The notes beneath the pieces were generated by a model. It worked only from the letters and a program-made list of their open reading frames with translations, was not told where the DNA came from and made no database searches. Shown one piece after another: positions 54,213 to 64,000 of a DNA stretch of 64,000 bases. Position 1 is the stretch's first letter, and each line of letters starts with the position of its first letter. This DNA is from Thermoleophilaceae bacterium (GTDB lineage Bacteria; Actinomycetota; Thermoleophilia; Solirubrobacterales; Thermoleophilaceae): positions 1-64,000 of the forward strand of contig JADGHQ010000004.1 in NCBI GenBank assembly GCA_019683805.1, given 5' to 3'. The position numbers and the translations under genes were made by a program.

Positions 54213-54338
54213 CCGGTGCCGCTGCCACAATCCACAAGTCGTCCGTCGAGTTGCGCATGCCGCCGACCGCTCCGCAGCGCGTTTCTCGGCCCTTCGTTCA
54301 CATGTTCACAGCGCCAACCATTTCTTGAAGGTCGATAG
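54213..54338. other. Candidate oriC (dnaA-dnaN intergenic region)
   Basis: Only 126 bases. DnaA-box-like nonamers are CAATCCACA (54228-54236), TCGTTCACA (54294-54302) and ATGTTCACA (54302-54310), each with two or three differences from TTGTCCACA. An AT-richer stretch (ACCATTTCTTGAAGG) follows. The region is small for an actinobacterial oriC. Confidence 0.45.
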
Positions 54339-55448
54339 ATGAAGTTCTCACTAGAACGCGAGCGATTCCTGGGGAGCCTCGGCGTGGGAGTGCGCGGCGT
54401 CTCGACGCGCAGCGCGATCCAGACGCTCTCCGGAGTACTGCTCCGGGCCTCCGGCGGAAGCGTCGAGCTTCAGTCGACCGACATGGAGATCGGGGTCATG
54501 GTGCGCGTGGAGGCCGATGTCGAGCGCGAGGGCGCCGTCGTCCTTCCCGGCCGGCTGCTGCTCGACGTCGTGCGCTCGCTACCCTCGGACACCCTGTCGC
54601 TCGAGCACCGTGCCGCGGAGCAGGATGTCGAGCTCGTCTCCGGGCCTTCCCGCTTCCACCTACGCACGCTCCCGCTCGAGGACTTCCCGAGGCTGCCGGA
54701 GCCCGCCGAGTCTCCGATGCGGGTTCCGGCCGCCGCGTTCGTCGACACCGTCGGGCGCGTAGCGCGAGCCGCCTCGCGCGACGAGACGCGCCCGCACCTG
54801 ACGGGCGTGCTCGTGTCCGCCTCAGGCCAGGAGCTGCGGATGGTCGCGACCGACTCCTACCGCCTCAGCGTCAAGGAGACGAAGCTCGGCGAGCCGGTGC
54901 AAGGCGAGCTGGAGGCGAACGTGCCCGCGCGCACGCTGCAGGAGCTCGCCCGCGTCGCCTCCAGCTCCGGCGCGGAGGAGATCGGGATATCGGCTCTCGA
55001 CAACCAGGTGGTGTTCTCGCTCGGAGACGTGACGGTGTCCTCGCGGCTCGTCGAGGGTCGCTTCCCGAACTACCGCCAGCTCGTGCCGGAGTCGTTCGAG
55101 TACGAGCTCAACGTGAGCGCGGCCGAGCTGCTCGACGTCGTCCGGCGCGTCAGCCTCCTCGCCCAGAAGAACGCGCCGCTGCGGTTGTCCTTCACCGAGG
55201 GCGCGCTCGAGGTCTCGGCACAGACCCCGGACGTCGGCGAGGCGCGCGAGAGCCTCCCGGTTCCGTTCAAGGGCGAACCGTTGGAGATCGGCTTCAACCC
55301 CGAGTTCCTGCGCGACGGGCTCGAGAGCAGCGAGTCGGACGAGCTCAGGCTCAGGCTGATCAGCCCGCTGCGGCCGGGGCTGATCGAGTCCGGGGGGGAC
55401 GACGGCTCGTTCGTCTACCTCGTCATGCCGATCAGGCTGAACGTGTAA
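54339..55448 (+). CDS. dnaN: DNA polymerase III beta subunit (sliding clamp)
   Basis: A 369-residue beta clamp: TRSAIQTLSGVLLRASGG, LTGVLVSASGQELRMVATDS and YRLSV, VVFSLGDVTVSSRLVEGRFP and NYRQLVP, and the closing YLVMPIRLNV. Three clamp domains are present. GAAGG lies 9 bases before the ATG. It shares a direction and tight spacing with recF (3 bases), so they form an operon. Confidence 0.97.
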   Translation: MKFSLERERFLGSLGVGVRGVSTRSAIQTLSGVLLRASGGSVELQSTDMEIGVMVRVEADVEREGAVVLPGRLLLDVVRSLPSDTLSLEHRAAEQDVELVSGPSRFHLRTLPLEDFPRLPEPAESPMRVPAAAFVDTVGRVARAASRDETRPHLTGVLVSASGQELRMVATDSYRLSVKETKLGEPVQGELEANVPARTLQELARVASSSGAEEIGISALDNQVVFSLGDVTVSSRLVEGRFPNYRQLVPESFEYELNVSAAELLDVVRRVSLLAQKNAPLRLSFTEGALEVSAQTPDVGEARESLPVPFKGEPLEIGFNPEFLRDGLESSESDELRLRLISPLRPGLIESGGDDGSFVYLVMPIRLNV

Positions 55449-55451
55449 GCG

Positions 55452-56564
55452 ATGGACGCGGTGCGCGTCACCGGCGTCGCCCTGCGGAACTTTCGATGCT
55501 ACGCGCGCGCCGAGGCGCGCCTCGCCCCGGGCCTTACCGTCGTGGTCGGCGCCAACGGAGCGGGGAAGAGCAACCTGCTCGAGGCGCTCTACTTCGGCTG
55601 CACGGGCCGCTCGAGCCGTACCTCGAGCGAGCGCGAGCTGGTCCGCTTCGGCGAGCGTGTGGCGCGTGTGTCCGTTGATGTCGAGGCGCCGGATGGCGGC
55701 CATCGTCTCGAGGTCGGCTTCGAGCCGGGCGAGGCGAAGGTGATGCGCGTCGACGGCGCGAAGGTCGACTCCCTCGCCCGCGTCGACGTGCGCCCTCTCG
55801 TCAGCGTGTTCATGCCGGACCGTCTCGATCTCGTCAAGGGCCCCCCGGCTCTGCGGCGGGCGCACCTCGACCGCTTCGTTGCCGCCCTGTGGCCTGCGCG
55901 CGGGGACACGCGGCAGCGCTACTCCCGCGCGCTCGCCCAGCGCAACGCCCTCGTCGCGCGCGTGCGTGCGGGGGCGGCCTCGCCCAGCCTGCTCGACACC
56001 TGGGACGTCGAGCTCGCCCGCGCCGGGATCGCCCTGATGGCCGTGCGGGGCGAAGCCTTGACGAGCCTGTCAGAGCCGTTCTCGCAGCTCGCGGCGCAGC
56101 TCGGCCTGTCGGGCGAGGCGCGCCTCGGCTACCGCCCGCGCTCACGGGCGGCGACGGCCGACGAGCTCAGGGCCGAGCTGCGCGAGCGCAGGGAGGAGGA
56201 CCTCGCGCGCGGCTTCACGACGCACGGCCCGCACCGTGACGACCTCGAGCTCGCCCGCGAGGGGCGCCCGCTGCGGGCCTACGGGTCGCAGGGCCAGCAG
56301 CGCGCGGCGCTGCTCGCTCTTCTGTTCGCCGAGCGCGAGCTGCTCGCCGCCCGGGGCCGCCCTCCCCTGATGCTGCTCGACGACGTGATGTCCGAGCTCG
56401 ACTTCCCCCGGCGCGAGCGGCTGATCGAGCTGTTGCGCAGCGGCGGCCAGGCGGTCGTGGCGGCTACCGAGCCGGAGCACGTCCCTGGCTGCGGGGATCC
56501 GGACGTGGCGCTCCTCACGGTCGCGGAGGGAGCGATCGCTGCGCGCGAGCAGGTCTCGGCGTGA
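55452..56564 (+). CDS. recF: DNA replication and repair protein RecF
   Basis: A 370-residue RecF. Walker A is VVGANGAGKSNLLEALYF at 31-48, the signature YGSQGQQRAALLALLFAERE lies near 276-295, and LMLLDDVMSELDFPRRE is Walker B. It loads RecA on gapped DNA. The start is 3 bases after dnaN. The DUF721 gene overlaps its stop by 4 bases (GTGA). Confidence 0.97.
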   Translation: MDAVRVTGVALRNFRCYARAEARLAPGLTVVVGANGAGKSNLLEALYFGCTGRSSRTSSERELVRFGERVARVSVDVEAPDGGHRLEVGFEPGEAKVMRVDGAKVDSLARVDVRPLVSVFMPDRLDLVKGPPALRRAHLDRFVAALWPARGDTRQRYSRALAQRNALVARVRAGAASPSLLDTWDVELARAGIALMAVRGEALTSLSEPFSQLAAQLGLSGEARLGYRPRSRAATADELRAELRERREEDLARGFTTHGPHRDDLELAREGRPLRAYGSQGQQRAALLALLFAERELLAARGRPPLMLLDDVMSELDFPRRERLIELLRSGGQAVVAATEPEHVPGCGDPDVALLTVAEGAIAAREQVSA

Positions 56565-56872
56565 CGAGCTCCCGGCGCCCCGCCCCCCGTCCGCTCGCCC
56601 CGGCGCTCGAGCAGGTGCTCGAGCGCCTGGCGCCGCGCACCGTGCTCGCGCGCGCGCAGGGGCGCTGGGAGTCGCTAGTCGGCCCGACGGTCGCGGCCGA
56701 GTCGACGCCCGTCGCCGAGCGCGACGGCGTGCTCACGGTCCGCTGCTCGTCCTCGCTTTGGGCGCAGGAGCTCGAGCTGCTTGCGCCCCAGCTGCTCGCC
56801 ATGCTCGAGTCCGAGCTCGGCAGCGGCGCGATACGCAGGCTGCGGTTCGTCACCGGGTCGCGGCGGGCGTGA
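56561..56872 (+). CDS. DUF721 protein (DciA-like)
   Basis: A 103-residue DUF721 protein: ALEQVLERLAPRTVLARAQG and RWESLVGPTVAAESTPVAER, then LTVRCSSSLWAQELELLAPQ. Many actinobacteria carry it between recF and gyrB. DciA-type relatives help load the replicative helicase. GTG start coupled to recF. Confidence 0.9.
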   Translation: MTSSRRPAPRPLAPALEQVLERLAPRTVLARAQGRWESLVGPTVAAESTPVAERDGVLTVRCSSSLWAQELELLAPQLLAMLESELGSGAIRRLRFVTGSRRA

Positions 56873-56880
56873 TCACAACC

Positions 56881-56889
56881 TGTGGACAA
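56881..56889 (-). promoter_or_regulatory. Perfect DnaA box (TTGTCCACA) upstream of gyrB
   Basis: The plus strand TGTGGACAA is the complement of TTGTCCACA, the DnaA box form usual in high-GC bacteria. It lies between the DUF721 gene and gyrB, 8 bases after the former's stop. A related nonamer (CTGTTCACA) is at 56953-56961. Confidence 0.6.
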
Positions 56890-56992
56890 CCGCGCGGCCG
56901 CCCCTCCCCCACACGCCCCCGATTTGGCCTGATTTGCTGGGATTTTCGCCGTTGTGAACAGCCGTTTCCGGGGGTCCGTTTGCTACCCTTGA

Positions 56993-59512
<2,520 letters not shown>

Positions 59513-59528
59513 GGAAGTGAACGCCTAG

Positions 59529-62047
<2,519 letters not shown>

Positions 62048-62051
<4 letters not shown>

Positions 62052-62073
62052 GGGGCGCCGGGGCGCCCCTCAC
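62048..62073 (+). terminator. Hairpin at the gyrA stop codon
   Basis: GTGAGGGGCGCC pairs perfectly with GGCGCCCCTCAC with a 2-base centre. The TGA of gyrA is inside its 5' arm. No U-run follows, so it may be a factor-aided terminator or stabiliser. Confidence 0.55.
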
Positions 62074-62392
62074 GCGAATGCTGAACCTGATCGGAGGCGT
62101 TCCTCGACGGGCGGAAGCGTGTCCGAACGTCGGGCGAGTGGGACCAGCCCTCGCCTAGGCCATCCGACGGTGCGCGGGTTGGACTCCGCGAGACGGGTCC
62201 AGCTCCGAGCTAGCGGCCCTGCACCTCCAGGGTCCCGAAACTACCGTCGTACAAGATTCGGACCACCTCCTTTCCCTGGTAGCAGGGAATGTAAGCAGAC
62301 GCCCGGACGATTCCCCACGACGCTTGCGCGCCAGCTTCGTGCCCCGCGGCGCGCGGTCGCAAGGCTCCCGGGCGACGCGGTCGCGAGGCTCG
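62074..62392. other. Intergenic region of 319 bases
   Basis: Between the convergent gyrA and HNH genes. It holds a small hairpin (TTCCCTG...CAGGGAA, 62272-62289) and, on the minus strand, a 50-codon reading frame described separately. No known RNA is seen. Confidence 0.4.
62210..62362 (-). CDS. Possible small protein or decayed fragment
   Basis: A TTG-started 50-residue frame, downstream of and in the same frame as the HNH gene after its TGA stop. The second half looks protein-like: AYIPCYQGKEVVRILYDGSF. There is GGGAG 3 bases before the TTG. No match is recognised. It may be a small gene, a remnant, or chance. Confidence 0.25.
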   Translation of the reverse strand: MRPRAAGHEAGAQASWGIVRASAYIPCYQGKEVVRILYDGSFGTLEVQGR

Positions 62393-63007
62393 TCAGGCCG
62401 CGAGCGGGAGGTACTGGGCCCAGGCTTCCGGTATCCGCGGGGTCGCGACGTGCACGAAGATCGTCGAGTGCGGAGGCTTCGGCTGGCGCAGCGGATGCAT
62501 GTTCGCCTCCGTCGGGAGCCGGTCGCCCTTGCGCCGGTTGCAGGGCGCGCAGCAGGTGACGATGTTGTCCCACGTCGACCCACCGCCCTTCGAGCGGGGG
62601 ACGACGTGGTCCACGGTGAGCGCCGCGCGCTCGGCCCCGCAGTACTGGCACGTCCAGCGGTCGCGCGCGAACACCGCCCGGCGGGTGATCTTGCGGCTGT
62701 GGGCGTCACGCGGGATGCGCACGTAGGTCGTGAGCCGGATCACCAGCGGACGCGGCATCGTGAACGACTCCGCGTGCAGCGCCCACTCGCTCTCCTCGAT
62801 GATCTCTGCCCGCTGCTTCAGCACCAGCACCGTCGCGCGCCGGACGGTGCAGACGTTGATCGGCTCGTACGACGCGTTCAGGACGAGCACTCTGCTGCGC
62901 GTGCTGCTGCCGTGCCGTGGATGAGCCTCCGCCGGCACGGCGGCTGGAGCTGGTTGCTCGGCCCGGTCCTCTGAGAGGCTGGTGGTGACTTTGCGCCGCT
63001 TGGTCAC
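62393..63007 (-). CDS. HNH endonuclease family protein
   Basis: A 204-residue protein with an HNH nuclease domain: FARDRWTCQYCGAERAALTV, DHVVPRSKGGGSTWDNIVTC, CAPCNRRKGDRLPTEA. Zinc cysteines are CQYC and CAPC. The N-terminal half (LVLNASYEPINVCTVRRATV) is typical of the stand-alone actinobacterial HNH group next to housekeeping genes; their role is unproven. GTG start at 63007 is favoured because TACACT lies 9 bases upstream. Confidence 0.9.
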   Translation of the reverse strand: MTKRRKVTTSLSEDRAEQPAPAAVPAEAHPRHGSSTRSRVLVLNASYEPINVCTVRRATVLVLKQRAEIIEESEWALHAESFTMPRPLVIRLTTYVRIPRDAHSRKITRRAVFARDRWTCQYCGAERAALTVDHVVPRSKGGGSTWDNIVTCCAPCNRRKGDRLPTEANMHPLRQPKPPHSTIFVHVATPRIPEAWAQYLPLAA

Positions 63008-63016
63008 CTTGGCGTC

Positions 63017-63022
63017 AGTGTA
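63017..63022 (-). promoter_or_regulatory. Leaderless -10 element (TACACT) before the HNH gene
   Basis: On the minus strand TACACT is 9 bases before the GTG; no ribosome-binding sequence is present. It fixes the start among several possible ones. Confidence 0.5.
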
Positions 63023-63054
63023 CTGGGCGCCGACCACGCTCAAAACGCCTTCGC

Positions 63055-63912
63055 TCAGGGCCCTGCGCGGCCGGAATCGATGACCGGGGCCGCTGGATAC
63101 GAGCCCAGCACGCGCAGCGTCTCGACCCGCCGGCGCAGGCCGTCGAGCGCCGCCTGCACGCGCGGCTCGTCGCACGTCCCCTCGAGATCGGCGAAGAACA
63201 TGTAGTGGCCCAGCCGCACGCGCCGTGGCCGCGACTCGATCCTGGTGAGATTGATCCCGCGCTCCGAGAGCTCGCTGAGCACGGCCACGAGCGCCCCGGG
63301 CGACTCGTCGTTGAAGCCCCAGAACACGATCGAGGTCTTGCTCGGCTCGCCCATCGGCGGCGCGCCGGCGGGGGCGAGCCAGACGAAGCGCGTGACGTTG
63401 TCGGCGTGGTCGGCGATGCCGTCAGCGAGGACCTCGCAGCCGTAGAGCTCGGCTGCCATCCGCGAAGCGATCGCGGCCCAGGGCTTGCCGGCCGACGCCA
63501 CGGTCCGCACCGCGTCCGCGGTCGACGACGCGGGGGCGCGCTCGACGGTGGCGAGCCGCTCGCGCAGGAAGCGCGCGCACTGGGCCATCGCCTGGGGGTG
63601 CGAGAGCACGCGCTCGACCTGGTCGACGCGCACGCCCGGCGGCGAGACCAGGCAGTGGCGGATCTCGAGCACCACCTCGCCGGCGATCCTCACCTCGCTC
63701 GCCTCCGTGGCGAGCGCGTCGAGGGTCGCGTTCACCGAGCCCTCGATCGAGTTCTCGATCGGCACGACGGCGCGATCGACCTCGCCGCCCTGGACCGCCA
63801 TCACCGCCTCGTGGACGGTGGGATACGGCAGCTCCTCGACCTCTCCGGGCGCCGAGCGCCTCAGCGCCTCCTCGGCGTAGGTGCCCTCCGGCCCGAGGTA
63901 GGCGACGCGCAT
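63055..63912 (-). CDS. pheA: Prephenate dehydratase
   Basis: A 285-residue PheA that makes phenylpyruvate for phenylalanine synthesis. The N-terminus YLGPEGTYAEEAL, VVPIENSIEGSVNATLD, the catalytic TRF motif (T174-R175-F176 in NVTRFVWLAP) and an ACT domain with the regulatory ESRP (226-229) are all present. The ATG is the first start codon in the window, but the frame stays open upstream to the window edge; see findings. The ACT domain suggests feedback inhibition by phenylalanine. Confidence 0.96.
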   Translation of the reverse strand: MRVAYLGPEGTYAEEALRRSAPGEVEELPYPTVHEAVMAVQGGEVDRAVVPIENSIEGSVNATLDALATEASEVRIAGEVVLEIRHCLVSPPGVRVDQVERVLSHPQAMAQCARFLRERLATVERAPASSTADAVRTVASAGKPWAAIASRMAAELYGCEVLADGIADHADNVTRFVWLAPAGAPPMGEPSKTSIVFWGFNDESPGALVAVLSELSERGINLTRIESRPRRVRLGHYMFFADLEGTCDEPRVQAALDGLRRRVETLRVLGSYPAAPVIDSGRAGP

Positions 63913-64000
63913 CGTGCCGCTCAGGTACGCGCCGCCGCGAGCGCCGTCTCGATCGCCTCGAGCTCCTCGGGCGAGAGGTCGTACTCCGACTCGCCGTTGC

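Overview
The window is very GC-rich, gene-dense DNA from one bacterial chromosome around its replication origin. The order rpmH-rnpA-yidD-yidC-jag-rsmG-parA-parB leaving to the left and dnaA-dnaN-recF-DUF721-gyrB-gyrA leaving to the right is the classical oriC neighbourhood. The IleS of the type found in actinobacteria, GpgS, SpoIID/LytB and GC-biased codon use point to Actinomycetota. A deep lineage such as Thermoleophilia (Solirubrobacterales/Gaiellales) is my best guess, but this is inferred from gene content and style, not from a search.

Layout. 1-5.7 kb (minus strand): a partial ABC ATPase, moaB and moaC (molybdenum cofactor), a siroheme-type dehydrogenase with an unusual Cys-rich start, an aldehyde dehydrogenase, rarA, and the frameshifted remnant of a type I restriction R subunit. 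5.8-14.1 kb (mostly plus): M20 peptidase, DUF1385 membrane protein, vapBC, nicotinate phosphoribosyltransferase, a short FtsH-like protease, methylmalonyl-CoA epimerase, PAP2 phosphatase, ychF and a cold-shock protein. 14.1-19.8 kb: an ABC-2 exporter (three genes), a SpoIID-like secreted protein and a gabD-like dehydrogenase. 19.8-24.7 kb is an accessory patch: a DHFR-like reductase, a collapsed VOC gene, a small ABM-like protein, a UvrA-like resistance ATPase, a VOC protein and an AraC regulator. 24.7-30.1 kb: fumC, a lipoprotein, a zinc-ribbon/PAS protein, a MerR regulator with a degenerate B12 domain, a secreted glycosidase-like protein and a MarR regulator.

30.1-47.6 kb: ileS, trxA, a DPM1-like glycosyltransferase, a PolX/PHP repair polymerase, an otsB-type phosphatase, a two-gene (split) TSUP transporter, gpgS, a GGDEF protein, tRNA-Sec, a YhaM-like exonuclease, a PAC2 protein, a UvrD/RecB-nuclease helicase, and aguB-aguA (agmatine to putrescine). 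47.7-62.1 kb is the origin region, with tRNA-Ile at its left edge. 62.2-64 kb: an HNH endonuclease and pheA.

Together the genes are mostly housekeeping, with a few stress and defence items. Two themes run across the window. First, many genes have a TANNNT hexamer 6-10 bases before the start codon and no Shine-Dalgarno sequence, which suggests widespread leaderless transcription. Second, tRNA-Sec shows that the organism probably reads UGA as selenocysteine, which fits with the molybdenum-cofactor genes if it has a selenium-dependent formate dehydrogenase elsewhere. I saw no rRNA, no CRISPR array and no intact insertion sequence.
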